This document shows positions 35,219 through 42,733 of a stretch of 64,000 nt of DNA, one piece after another. Within the stretch, counting starts at the first letter, position 1. Every line of letters begins with the position of its first letter. This DNA comes from Bacillus sp. FJAT-29937 (GTDB taxonomy: Bacteria; Bacillota; Bacilli; Bacillales; Cytobacillaceae). A program made the position numbers and the translations under genes. The stretch lies in the NCBI RefSeq assembly GCF_001509555.1, contig NZ_LMAS01000002.1, positions 248,001 through 312,000 on the forward strand, given 5' to 3'. The notes beneath the pieces are model-generated. The model was given only the letters and a program-made list of their open reading frames with translations. It was not told the DNA's origin and searched no databases.

Positions 35219-35224
35219 TTTGTT

Positions 35225-35256
35225 AAACCCTGCAGCCTTTAGCTCCAGGGTTTTTA
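35225..35256 (+). terminator. Terminator after the DHA2 exporter
   Basis: AACCCTG and CAGGGTT pair around a 13-nt loop, with TTTTT following. Confidence 0.8.
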
Positions 35257-35285
35257 TGTTTATAAAACAATATTATAAAAACCTA

Positions 35286-35316
35286 TTGACCTTAACGTAG
35301 CGTCAAGGTGTAGATT
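35286..35316 (+). promoter_or_regulatory. MerR-type promoter with 19-bp spacer
   Basis: TTGACC (35286-35291) and TAGATT (35311-35316) are separated by 19 bp. The spacer carries ACCTTAACG-TAG-CGTCAAGGT (35289-35309), a 9-3-9 inverted repeat with one mismatch. This is the classic layout for activation by DNA distortion by a MerR protein, here acting on its own gene. Confidence 0.88.
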
Positions 35317-35339
35317 TAATTTAAGAGGAGGTTTTGCGA

Positions 35340-36107
35340 ATGGAATATACGGTGCAGGGGTTGGCAAAGTTAGCTGGGGTCAGTACCCGGACCTTACGAT
35401 ATTATGATGAAATTGGCATTCTAAAGCCGGCAAGAATGAATTCATCAGGATATCGGATTTATGGGAAGTCAGAGGTTGATAGATTGCAGCAGATACTTTT
35501 TTACAGGGAATTAGATGTGAGTTTAGACGATATAAAAAACATCATTACATCACCGGGCTTTGATGGGGCCCATGCACTCCTAGAGCATCGCGAAAAGCTC
35601 CTGGAAAAAAGAAAACAGCTTGATGCCTTAATTGCCAATGTGGAGAAAACCATCGAACAAACAGAAGGGAGAATTCAAATGACGGATAAAGAAAAATTTA
35701 ATGGATTTAAGAAGAAAATGATAGAGGATAACGAGAAGAAATATGGGAAGGAAATACGAGAAATGTATGGCAATGATACAATCGATCAATCTAATGCAAA
35801 GCTCATGAATATGACAGAAGAGGACTATGAAAAGGTAACAAGTCTGGCAAATGAGGTTACCGCTACTTTGGCGGCAGCATTTGTCACTGGAGATCCAGCA
35901 GGTGAATTAGCACAAAAAGCGGCAGATCTCCATAAACAATGGCTTTTTTACTATTGGAAAGAGTACAGCAAGGAAGCACACGCGGGCCTCGCGCAAATGT
36001 ATGTGGATGATGAGAGGTTTACGGCCTATTACGATAAAGTGCAGCCAGGTACGGCGGAGTTTTTGAGAGATGCAATCCATATTTACACAGGGACGAAAAA
36101 GAATTAG
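35340..36107 (+). CDS. MerR family regulator with TipAS antibiotic-binding domain
   Basis: 255 residues from ATG 35340 (AGGAGG). The N-terminal MerR HTH (VQGLAKLAGVSTRTLRYYDEIGILKPAR) leads through a coiled-coil helix (~75-110) to a TipAS domain (residues ~120-253). Mta/TipAL proteins bind drugs there and activate efflux genes and themselves. The 19-bp-spacer promoter in front supports autoactivation. The adjacent DHA2 pump is a natural candidate target. Confidence 0.92.
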   Translation: MEYTVQGLAKLAGVSTRTLRYYDEIGILKPARMNSSGYRIYGKSEVDRLQQILFYRELDVSLDDIKNIITSPGFDGAHALLEHREKLLEKRKQLDALIANVEKTIEQTEGRIQMTDKEKFNGFKKKMIEDNEKKYGKEIREMYGNDTIDQSNAKLMNMTEEDYEKVTSLANEVTATLAAAFVTGDPAGELAQKAADLHKQWLFYYWKEYSKEAHAGLAQMYVDDERFTAYYDKVQPGTAEFLRDAIHIYTGTKKN

Positions 36108-36166
36108 TATGGTTCCTAGCCCATTGGGTATTTTGCAAGGCAATGACTTCCGTTTTCAAAAGGGAA

Positions 36167-36195
36167 AATGTCCGTTATGAGGTATAACGGACATT
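36167..36195. other. Perfect 12-bp hairpin between convergent genes
   Basis: AATGTCCGTTAT and ATAACGGACATT pair around GAGGT. There is no T-run on either side, so it is either a weak terminator for the convergent merR and arsR genes or another small palindromic repeat. Confidence 0.5.
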
Positions 36196-36213
36196 CCTAG
36201 CGAGAAAAATTCC

Positions 36214-36537
36214 CTAACCTTCTTGCTTTTCCACCATATGCTTCAGCATCGAAAGCTTATTCTCCCAGAACTGATCGAAGTAGGCGAGCCATTGTTTTAA
36301 TTCTGTGAATGTTTCTGGCTGCAGACTATATCGCTTTTCTCGGCCAACTTTTTGTCCGCTTACAAGTTCTGCTTCTGACAACACGTGAAGATGCTTAGCA
36401 ATAGCTGTCCGGCTCATTGAAAAGTGAGCCGTTATTTCGGAAATCGGCCGTTCTTTTTCAGCTAATAATTTAAGCACTTCTCTGCGAGTGGGATCGGCAA
36501 TGGCCTGGAAAACATCATATTTTTGTAAGGCTGACAT
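36214..36537 (-). CDS. ArsR family repressor paired with SRPBCC protein
   Basis: A 107-residue winged-helix protein with AIADPTRREVLKLLAEKERPISEI, the recognition helix MSRTAIAKHLHVL, and the wing GREKRYSL. No metal-binding cysteines are seen, as is usual for the subgroup associated with AHSA1-type proteins. Its start overlaps the SRPBCC stop (TAATG), so it is the second gene of the operon. Two AAACCATTTGGTTT palindromes in the operon promoter are the likely operator. Confidence 0.9.
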   Translation of the reverse strand: MSALQKYDVFQAIADPTRREVLKLLAEKERPISEITAHFSMSRTAIAKHLHVLSEAELVSGQKVGREKRYSLQPETFTELKQWLAYFDQFWENKLSMLKHMVEKQEG

Positions 36538-36965
36538 TACCCTTCCACAACTTTGCGAAGTTTTTGTTTAACAAGCGCCTCCCAGCCGCCATTCATTGTT
36601 TCGCGGATTTCTGCTGCACTTCTTCCTGGTTTCGGCAAAATTTCATCTGCTTGTTTCCAGCCGCCATGAATCATCGTAAATTCTGTTTTATCTCCCATTT
36701 CTTTTAAATCAAAAGAAACAAACCAGCCATCTGTATCCCATGAGAAAGTTAAATGATTAGGTGCATCAATTTCTAATACTTTACACGGAGATGGACCGAA
36801 TGGAGATTGTATATGAAATTCATGGCCAACCTCTAGCCGGAAATCATTTGGCATGAACCAAGAAGAAATGCCTTCCGCTGTTGATACGGCCTCCCATACT
36901 TTTTGAATGGGTGCTTCAAATACAATAGTCTTCTTAATATCCGCTACATTAGTTTGCATAGTCAT
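36537..36965 (-). CDS. SRPBCC (AHSA1-like) domain protein
   Basis: A 142-residue START/AHSA1-fold protein: KKTIVFEAPIQKVWEAVSTAEGISSWFMPND, then LTFSWDTDGWFVSFDL, and the C-terminal helix GWEALVKQKL. The fold makes a hydrophobic ligand cavity; the ligand is unknown. It is coupled to the following ArsR gene. A second, similar module lies at 41136-41852 in reverse gene order. Confidence 0.88.
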   Translation of the reverse strand: MTMQTNVADIKKTIVFEAPIQKVWEAVSTAEGISSWFMPNDFRLEVGHEFHIQSPFGPSPCKVLEIDAPNHLTFSWDTDGWFVSFDLKEMGDKTEFTMIHGGWKQADEILPKPGRSAAEIRETMNGGWEALVKQKLRKVVEG

Positions 36966-36991
36966 AATCCTTCTTTCAAGTTAATAATATA

Positions 36992-37045
36992 AAACCATTT
37001 GGTTTCTCTTTTTAGATTATATAAAACCATTTGGTTTCATGTCAA
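36992..37045 (-). promoter_or_regulatory. SRPBCC-arsR promoter with twin operators
   Basis: On the - strand TTGACA (37045-37040), 18 bp, TATAAT (37021-37016). AAACCATTTGGTTT, a 14-bp palindrome, fills the spacer (37024-37037) and recurs downstream (36992-37005), 32 bp apart. Confidence 0.85.
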
Positions 37046-37101
37046 GGGGCCGCCAATTGTAAATAATTTACCCTTTTTTTGTAAAAAAATTAAAATAGTG
37101 C

Positions 37102-37130
37102 TTGAAACGCAGATTGAAATTGTGTACGAT
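37102..37130 (+). promoter_or_regulatory. Promoter of the MFS leader transcript
   Basis: TTGAAA (37102-37107), 17 bp, TACGAT (37125-37130). A start near 37137 would give a ~275-nt 5' leader ahead of the MFS gene. Confidence 0.5.
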
Positions 37131-37136
37131 ATTAAC

Positions 37137-37412
37137 ACATTATACGAGAGGGTGACCATAGGGCGATGATCTACTAATCCTGTTTTCAAACGTACATTCG
37201 TAAATTGCGAAGTCATATTTGAATGGGATTAGTCTATACTTTTATAGAAAAAAGATGATCGTTGCAGTAGTACAGCCGTACTATGCCTTTTTCTATGGTT
37301 TTAGATAAACTCCTATCCAAACATGACGGATGGGAGTTTTTGTGTCTTTAAGTAAATGTTAAAAAAGAGGAGGTGTCAATCCTGCCTCTCACTTCAAGAA
37401 ATGAGGAATGTT
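37137..37412 (+). ncRNA. Structured 5' leader, candidate riboswitch or attenuator
   Basis: Three successive structures can form. First, ACTAATCC (37173-37180) pairs with GGATTAGT (37226-37233), with inner stems TTCAAA/TTTGAA and TTCG/CGAA. Second, ATAGAAAAA (37244) pairs with TTTTTCTAT (37288-37296), enclosing GCAGTAGTAC/GTACTATGC. Third is a terminator at 37307-37341. I do not recognise the class (no T-box or known riboswitch consensus). Ligand- or ribosome-controlled termination ahead of a drug-type pump is the natural reading (inference). Confidence 0.55.
37307..37341 (+). terminator. Leader terminator upstream of the MFS gene
   Basis: AACTCCTATCC and GGATGGGAGTT pair (one mismatch/wobble) and are followed by TTTT, about 70 nt before the MFS start codon. 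It is therefore an attenuator rather than the end of a gene. Confidence 0.75.
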
Positions 37413-38636
37413 ATGTCACAATTATTTAAAAATCGTTTTGTTCAGGCTATTTTTCTATCCTCCTTGTTCCTGCAAATCGGAATTTGGGTTCGAAATTTTG
37501 CTGTTCTTCTATTCGTCATGGAAAAAACAAATGGAGATGCTTTTGCCGTTTCGATGATATCTGTTGCGGAGTTTGCTCCAATCTTTATTTTCTCCTTTAT
37601 TGGCGGGACATTCGCCGATCGCTGGCGGCCAAAGAGAACGATGATTTGGTGTGATATATTAAGTGCGGTTTCCGTATTTGCTGTATTAATCACCCTTGTG
37701 ATCGGCTCCTGGAAAATCATTTTCTTCGCCACATTAATTTCAGCCATACTATCACAATTTTCCCAGCCATCAGGAATGAAATTATTTAAAATGCACTTGG
37801 ATGAAAAATTGATTCAATCAGCGATGTCTATTTATCAAACGATTTTTGCTGTTTTTATGGTTTTTGGTCCTGTGCTTGGAACATTTGTATTCCAGCAATT
37901 TGGAATAGATGTGTCCATTGCCATTACTGGTGTTGCGTTCCTCCTTTCCGCAGTTATGTTAGCCTTTATTCCAGCTGACCATTCGATGGAAAGCGAAAAG
38001 AAAGAGTCGTCTTTGCTTGAAGAAATGAAAAGCGGAGTTCGCTATGTTCTTGGAAAAAAAGAGCTGAAGCTTCTTGGTCTATGCTTTATGGCTGCAGGGC
38101 TTGCGATTGGGTTGATCCATCCTTTATCTATTTTTCTCGTGACAGAACGCTTGGAATTAGCAAAAGAAAGCTTGCAATGGCTATTAATGGCAAACGGAAT
38201 CGGGATGATCGTAGGTGGAGCGATCTCAGTTATGTTTTCTAAGTCAGTTCCGCCGCAAAAGCTATTAATTATTGGTATGCTGGCAAATGCAATAGGGATG
38301 AGCGTGATTGGTTTCTCTACTAATTTGTCGCTTACGCTTGGTGCAGAATTTGTGAACGGATTATTTTTTCCATGCATCCAAATTGGGATTAATACGCTGA
38401 TCCTTCAAAATACACAATCTGAATTCATTGGAAGAGTTAATGGAACATTAAGTCCACTTTTCAGTGGGGCTATGGTAATAACGATGAGTTTAGCAGGTAT
38501 CCTCAAAGAAATGACATCAATTGTTTCGATGTTCGAGTTTGCAGCTGTTCTATTTGTTATTGGCCTTCTCGTCATTTTGCCGATATACAATATGAAAGCA
38601 CCGACACAAGGAGAAGGTATGCTAGCAAAGGAATAG
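37413..38636 (+). CDS. MFS transporter (MFS_3-like exporter)
   Basis: 407 residues from ATG 37413 (GAGGA nearby); in-frame ATG 37401 and 37356 are alternatives. Twelve hydrophobic segments, with motif A as GGTFADRWRPKRTMIW and FSQPSGMKLFK in the central region, resemble macrolide/siderophore-type MFS_3 exporters. It is preceded by a structured leader and terminator, suggesting inducible expression. The substrate is unknown. Confidence 0.87.
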   Translation: MSQLFKNRFVQAIFLSSLFLQIGIWVRNFAVLLFVMEKTNGDAFAVSMISVAEFAPIFIFSFIGGTFADRWRPKRTMIWCDILSAVSVFAVLITLVIGSWKIIFFATLISAILSQFSQPSGMKLFKMHLDEKLIQSAMSIYQTIFAVFMVFGPVLGTFVFQQFGIDVSIAITGVAFLLSAVMLAFIPADHSMESEKKESSLLEEMKSGVRYVLGKKELKLLGLCFMAAGLAIGLIHPLSIFLVTERLELAKESLQWLLMANGIGMIVGGAISVMFSKSVPPQKLLIIGMLANAIGMSVIGFSTNLSLTLGAEFVNGLFFPCIQIGINTLILQNTQSEFIGRVNGTLSPLFSGAMVITMSLAGILKEMTSIVSMFEFAAVLFVIGLLVILPIYNMKAPTQGEGMLAKE

Positions 38637-38860
38637 ACGAAGATAGAAAGAACGCTTCAAATTTGAAGCGTTCCTTCAATTTATCCAGTACAATTTGGCT
38701 TAAATCAATGTGAAAAGTTTAGTGAAAGTTTGATGAGTAAAATTACCAGTAGTAAATTAGATGATTTTTAATTAATCGTACACATTGTGGAGCAAAATAC
38801 ATTTGAGGGATGTGTTTAAGTGTGGTAGCAATTACACTTCCCAAACATGGAGGTGAAATA

Positions 38861-39067
38861 ATGGCAGACGAAAAGCGAAATCGTGATGATATCGATGCTG
38901 GTGAGGCACTTGGAACAGGAGCTGGTGCTGCTGCTGGTGCTGTAGTAGGTTCCGTGTTAGGTCCGCTTGGCACAATTGCGGGCGCTGTTGCTGGTGGTGC
39001 ACTGGGTAATAAGGCAGGCGAAGGTGCTGAAGATGCTATGGATCGGACGGCGAATCGAGAGGATTAA
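38861..39067 (+). CDS. Glycine-zipper domain small protein
   Basis: 68 residues from ATG 38861, chosen for GGAGGTG at 38850-38856; the longer frame from 38810 has no site. A charged N-terminus (ADEKRNRDDIDAGEALG) leads into a Gly/Ala-rich zipper (GAGAAAGAVVGSVLGPLGT) and an acidic tail. Such zippers can insert in or associate with membranes; no precise role is known. Confidence 0.8.
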   Translation: MADEKRNRDDIDAGEALGTGAGAAAGAVVGSVLGPLGTIAGAVAGGALGNKAGEGAEDAMDRTANRED

Positions 39068-39087
39068 AGCTAAGTAATGAAAAAATT

Positions 39088-39117
39088 AACGCTCAGGCAC
39101 AAATCTGAGCGTTTTTG
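39088..39117 (+). terminator. Terminator after the glycine-zipper gene
   Basis: AACGCTCAG and CTGAGCGTT pair across an 8-nt loop, followed by TTTT. Confidence 0.85.
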
Positions 39118-39302
39118 TTTGTAAATTGGTATGCTATTTTCACTGTTTATCAAAGTTCCCTATTAGCGGTACGACTTTCTACTCGGATGGGTTTCTTTCT
39201 AAATTGTTTCTAATATTTATTGTGCATTTTGAGAATAAAAGGATATTCATCGTCATTTGTAGAATTGGAAGTAGTTATTAATGATTAGAAGAGGAGAAAC
39301 CT

Positions 39303-39578
39303 ATGTGCAGAAATATTAAAACCTTATTTAATTTTGATCCCCCTGCTACCGAAGAAGAAATTCATGCAGCAGCTCTTCAGTATGTAAGAAAGATAACGGG
39401 TTTTAACAAGCCTTCAATGGCGAACGATGAAGCGTTTAATCGTGCGGTTAATGAGGTAGCAAGAGTTTCTAGGGAATTATTTTGCTCGCTTGAAACGAGT
39501 GCCGAGCCGCGCAATCGTGAAATCGAAGCGGAACGTGCTCGAGTAAGAAACGCTAAACGATTTGGAACAACAAGCTAG
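39303..39578 (+). CDS. DUF2277 domain-containing protein
   Basis: A 91-residue protein that matches the DUF2277 family along its whole length: the N-terminal MCRNIKTLFNFDPPATEEEI, the central FNRAVNEVARVSREL, and the C-terminal basic RARVRNAKRFG. The family occurs widely in bacteria; its function is unknown. It appears to be monocistronic, with GAGGAG ahead of ATG 39303. Confidence 0.9.
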   Translation: MCRNIKTLFNFDPPATEEEIHAAALQYVRKITGFNKPSMANDEAFNRAVNEVARVSRELFCSLETSAEPRNREIEAERARVRNAKRFGTTS

Positions 39579-39738
39579 TTGGTCTTATCGTGAGTATTGA
39601 CAATTGCCTAGTATTTATGTGAAAATAATTATTTGTCTTGAATAGTAGAAAAGTCCTTTCCAAGGGGAATCTGCCCGAATAAAGAGAGAAGTTAATCAAT
39701 TAGATTGACATGAAATAGAGAATGAGAGGGTAACAATC

Positions 39739-40932
39739 ATGAATGCAGAACAACGGAAAAAAATATTGATTTTGATGATAAATATGTTCATTGCCATAGG
39801 AAGTTTTGGAATTATTATCCCAATTTTGCCTGCGTATTTGGAATCCATTAATCAAGGGGGGACAGCTGCGGGTTTAATGATTGCTCTTTTTGCAGGCGCG
39901 CAATTAATCTTTTCTCCCATTGCAGGGAAATGGGCCGATCAATACGGGCGTAGAAAGATGATTATTTATGGTTTGATAGGGCTGACGCTTTCTATGTTTG
40001 TATTTTATGGCTTTGACTCTGTTTGGTGGCTATATACTTCGCGTATTATTGGAGGCATTGGCGCGGCATTGCTTATACCGGCTATCTTTGCATATGTGGC
40101 GGATATTACTACAATGGACCAGCGAGCAAAAGGAAATAGCTTATTATCCGCATCTATGTCACTAGGTATTGTGATTGGCCCGGGCATTGGCGGTTTTTTG
40201 GCGGACTTTGGATTAAAGGTTCCGCTTTTAATTTCTGCACTTGTATCGCTTGTTGCCGTATTATTTTCCGTTTATATCCTAGAGGAAAGTAAAACAGCGG
40301 AAGTAATGGATGTTTCTGAAGATGAAGAATCCATGGCTAGAAAAATGATTCGATCTGTGAAGATGCCTTACTTTATTCCGTTGATTATAACCCTCGTCAT
40401 GAGTTTTGGATTAATGGCATTTGAATCAGTTCTTGGTCTATTTGTTGATAATCAATTTGGTGCAACCCCGCAGCAAATTGCGTTGATGGTAACATCTACG
40501 GGTATTGTAAGCGTCATTGTGCAGCTTTTCGTAGTGGATCGAATTGTTCGCCTTTATGGGGAAGGCGTTGTCCTACAGATCTTTTTAGGAGTTGCCGCAA
40601 TTGGTTTCTTTCTTTCGCTGCTTGCGTCCTCATATGCACTTTTCTTTTGGATTACTCTGTTAATCTTCCTTGCCACATCTATACTTCGACCTGTCCTAAA
40701 TACCCTTATCTCCAAAATGGCCGGGAATGAACAAGGCTTCGCCATGGGAATGAATAATGCTTATATGAGTATTGGGAATGTTCTTGGACCAACACTGGCT
40801 GGGGTGTTATATGATGTTAATATCATCTATCCATTCATAATGGGGCTATTTTTCTTGGTTATAACACTGTTAGTAACAATTGTTTGGCAGAAACGTTTAG
40901 CTAAAAAAAATATTCTGCTAAGTCATAGATAG
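39739..40932 (+). CDS. MFS multidrug exporter, 12 TM (Bmr/Blt/NorA-like)
   Basis: A 397-residue transporter of the DHA1/TetA-Bmr type: motif A GKWADQYGRRKMI, motif B SRIIGGIGAALLIP, motif C SLGIVIGPGIGGFLADFG. Twelve membrane segments; an acidic cytoplasmic loop (EDEESM) joins the halves. Substrates in the family include fluoroquinolones and dyes. It is monocistronic with its own terminator; no regulator gene is directly attached. Confidence 0.9.
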   Translation: MNAEQRKKILILMINMFIAIGSFGIIIPILPAYLESINQGGTAAGLMIALFAGAQLIFSPIAGKWADQYGRRKMIIYGLIGLTLSMFVFYGFDSVWWLYTSRIIGGIGAALLIPAIFAYVADITTMDQRAKGNSLLSASMSLGIVIGPGIGGFLADFGLKVPLLISALVSLVAVLFSVYILEESKTAEVMDVSEDEESMARKMIRSVKMPYFIPLIITLVMSFGLMAFESVLGLFVDNQFGATPQQIALMVTSTGIVSVIVQLFVVDRIVRLYGEGVVLQIFLGVAAIGFFLSLLASSYALFFWITLLIFLATSILRPVLNTLISKMAGNEQGFAMGMNNAYMSIGNVLGPTLAGVLYDVNIIYPFIMGLFFLVITLLVTIVWQKRLAKKNILLSHR

Positions 40933-40963
40933 ATTTAGGAAATAATAATCCTAATATAAAAAG

Positions 40964-40997
40964 CCTAATTTCTCAAAGTGAGAAATTGGGTTTTTTT
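40964..40997 (+). terminator. Terminator after the Bmr-like exporter
   Basis: CCTAATTTCTCA and TGAGAAATTGGG form a 12-bp stem (one wobble) followed by seven T residues. Confidence 0.92.
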
Positions 40998-41061
40998 ATT
41001 ATTACATCAATACATCTATTGAGTAAATCATAAAACTAATGTCATTATGTCAAAAAAAACA

Positions 41062-41111
41062 TTGACTGGACACCAATTGGTGTCATATAATTAGGACACT
41101 AATTGGTGTCC
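41062..41111 (+). promoter_or_regulatory. arsR-SRPBCC promoter with twin operators
   Basis: TTGACT (41062-41067), 18 bp, TATAAT (41086-41091). GACACCAATTGGTGTC (41069-41084) is a perfect palindrome filling the spacer. A second site, GGACACTAATTGGTGTCC (41094-41111), lies at the transcript start. The layout mirrors that at 36992-37045. Confidence 0.88.
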
Positions 41112-41135
41112 AATTTATAAGGGGGGAGGGGGCTA

Positions 41136-41459
41136 TTGACTGATAAAAATCAAGAGCGTGATGTTTATGTAGCCATCGCAGACCCTACAAGACGTAAATT
41201 GCTGCGTTTGTTAGCAGATGCGGAAGAGTTACCGCTTTACGAATTAACCGCTCAATTTCAAATGGGCCGTACCGCTGTTTCAAAACATTTGGCTATCCTT
41301 AAAGAAGCTGGCTTAGTAGTTGATCGAAAGGTTGGCAGAGAAACAAGGTATCGAATAAATGCAACTCCATTAAGGGAGATTAAGGATTGGGTATCCTTTT
41401 ATGAAAAGTTTTGGACCGGCAATGTGTCACTTTTAAAAAGTTTATTAGGGGAGGAATAA
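41136..41459 (+). CDS. ArsR family repressor paired with SRPBCC protein
   Basis: A 107-residue protein, paralogous to 36214-36537: AIADPTRRKLLRLLADAEELPLYEL, recognition helix MGRTAVSKHLAIL, wing GRETRYRI. The start is TTG 41136 after GGGGGGAGG. It precedes the SRPBCC gene by 3 nt and should repress this operon through the paired GACACCAATTGGTGTC sites. Confidence 0.9.
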   Translation: MTDKNQERDVYVAIADPTRRKLLRLLADAEELPLYELTAQFQMGRTAVSKHLAILKEAGLVVDRKVGRETRYRINATPLREIKDWVSFYEKFWTGNVSLLKSLLGEE

Positions 41460-41462
41460 CTA

Positions 41463-41852
41463 ATGGCAGAGGTTTCATTAGATTTTCAGTTTAAAAGTTC
41501 AATCAATAAGGTGTGGAACTCGTTAACGGATTCAGACACCCTTGCAAAATGGATTATGGAAAATGACTTTAAACCTATCGTAGGACATAAATGTCAATTC
41601 CGAAATCCGCAATGGAATTTAATTGTAGATTGTGAAGTATTAGTGGTGGACGAGCCTTATAAATTATCTTATACATGGGTGGGCGGCCCTATAGATACTA
41701 TAGTCACATGGACATTGAAGGAAGAGGATGGAACAACTCACTTACACCTTGAACAAACTGGTTTCGAAAAAGAAGATCAAGCGTTTAACGGTGCGAAGTA
41801 TGGTTGGGCAGGCATGGTCGATGAACTTAAAAAGGCGTTAGGGGAATTATAG
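41463..41852 (+). CDS. SRPBCC (AHSA1-like) domain protein
   Basis: A 129-residue AHSA1-fold protein: LDFQFKSSINKVWNSLTDSDTLAKWIM, then KLSYTWVGGPIDTIVTWTL, and the C-terminal helix GWAGMVDELKKAL. It is coupled to the ArsR gene (3-nt gap). The ligand is unknown; a small-molecule sensor/carrier role is possible. Confidence 0.88.
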   Translation: MAEVSLDFQFKSSINKVWNSLTDSDTLAKWIMENDFKPIVGHKCQFRNPQWNLIVDCEVLVVDEPYKLSYTWVGGPIDTIVTWTLKEEDGTTHLHLEQTGFEKEDQAFNGAKYGWAGMVDELKKALGEL

Positions 41853-41903
41853 GACTAGACCTGAACCAGTTATTTTAATTTACCAAGCTAATAAATTGGC
41901 AGA

Positions 41904-41938
41904 AACAACGGCTCGATATACTGAGCCGTTGTTTTATT
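41904..41938 (+). terminator. Terminator after arsR-SRPBCC
   Basis: AACAACGGCTC and GAGCCGTTGTT form an 11-bp stem followed by TT and ATT. Confidence 0.85.
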
Positions 41939-41970
41939 AGAACAAATATTATAAAAAGGGAGATTAGGAA

Positions 41971-42696
41971 ATGAGTTTTTTTCAAGATACATTATCAATA
42001 TTTAAAAAGAGGGAATTATTATTTTTAGAAAGCTATAAAGAATCAGAAGATGTATATACCTTTTTATTTGAAAAAGAGCAAGATTTAACTTGGAAAGCTG
42101 GGCAGCATGGTTTGTTTACTATTACTCATAAGAAAATAAAAAATCCGATACGACCATTCACTGTGGCATCCGCTCCTACAGAGAATATTGTAAGAATAAC
42201 CATGCGCATTAATGAAAACCCAAGTGATTTTAAGAAAGCAATGCTAGAACTAAAACAGGGAATGAGAGTTAAAATGAGTGGGCCTGTTGGGGGCTTTTAT
42301 TTAAAAGATGACAGTCCTTCACTCTTGATTGCAGGCGGAATTGGAATTACTCCATTTCGGGCGATATTAAAACAAATAGATTCAGAAGGGGATGGAGTTG
42401 AGAAACAAATACACCTACTCTATTTGGATAGCCAAAAGTCATTTATATATAAAGATGAACTTGATGAATTAGCTAAAAATACTTCAATAAGTATAACTTA
42501 CTTAGATTCAAGGGATGACTTACATCAGGAGATAGATAAGTTTTCCACATTATATGAGAATAATGGTAACTACTTTGTTGCTGGACCGAAGTCAATAGTA
42601 GAATCAATTTCTACTTATTTACAAAATAATTATGTATCAAAAAAGAATATCAAAAAGGATGCCTTTTTTGGGTACAAAAAAGACCGCCTCAATTAA
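41971..42696 (+). CDS. FAD/NAD-binding oxidoreductase (ferredoxin reductase-like)
   Basis: A 241-residue FNR-fold protein: an FAD domain with RPFTVASAP (RxYS/T-type motif), an NAD(P) domain with IAGGIGITPFRAILKQI, and the C-terminal FFGY. It lacks the extra [2Fe-2S] ferredoxin domain of CntB or VanB. It might supply electrons to a separate ferredoxin or Rieske protein, for example the oxygenase 3 kb downstream, but it has its own gap and regulatory setting. A weak hairpin (AGACCG/CGGTCT, 42681-42709) covers its stop codon. Confidence 0.82.
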   Translation: MSFFQDTLSIFKKRELLFLESYKESEDVYTFLFEKEQDLTWKAGQHGLFTITHKKIKNPIRPFTVASAPTENIVRITMRINENPSDFKKAMLELKQGMRVKMSGPVGGFYLKDDSPSLLIAGGIGITPFRAILKQIDSEGDGVEKQIHLLYLDSQKSFIYKDELDELAKNTSISITYLDSRDDLHQEIDKFSTLYENNGNYFVAGPKSIVESISTYLQNNYVSKKNIKKDAFFGYKKDRLN

Positions 42697-42733
42697 ATAT
42701 GGTCGGTCTCTATTATTATTGATGAACATTATA

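Noticed and set aside
37137-37341. T-box, ykkC or yybP riboswitch
   Set aside because: GGGTGACCATAGGGCG resembles a T-box sequence only superficially and is far from the terminator; no specifier stem or other class consensus is seen. It is kept as an unclassified leader.
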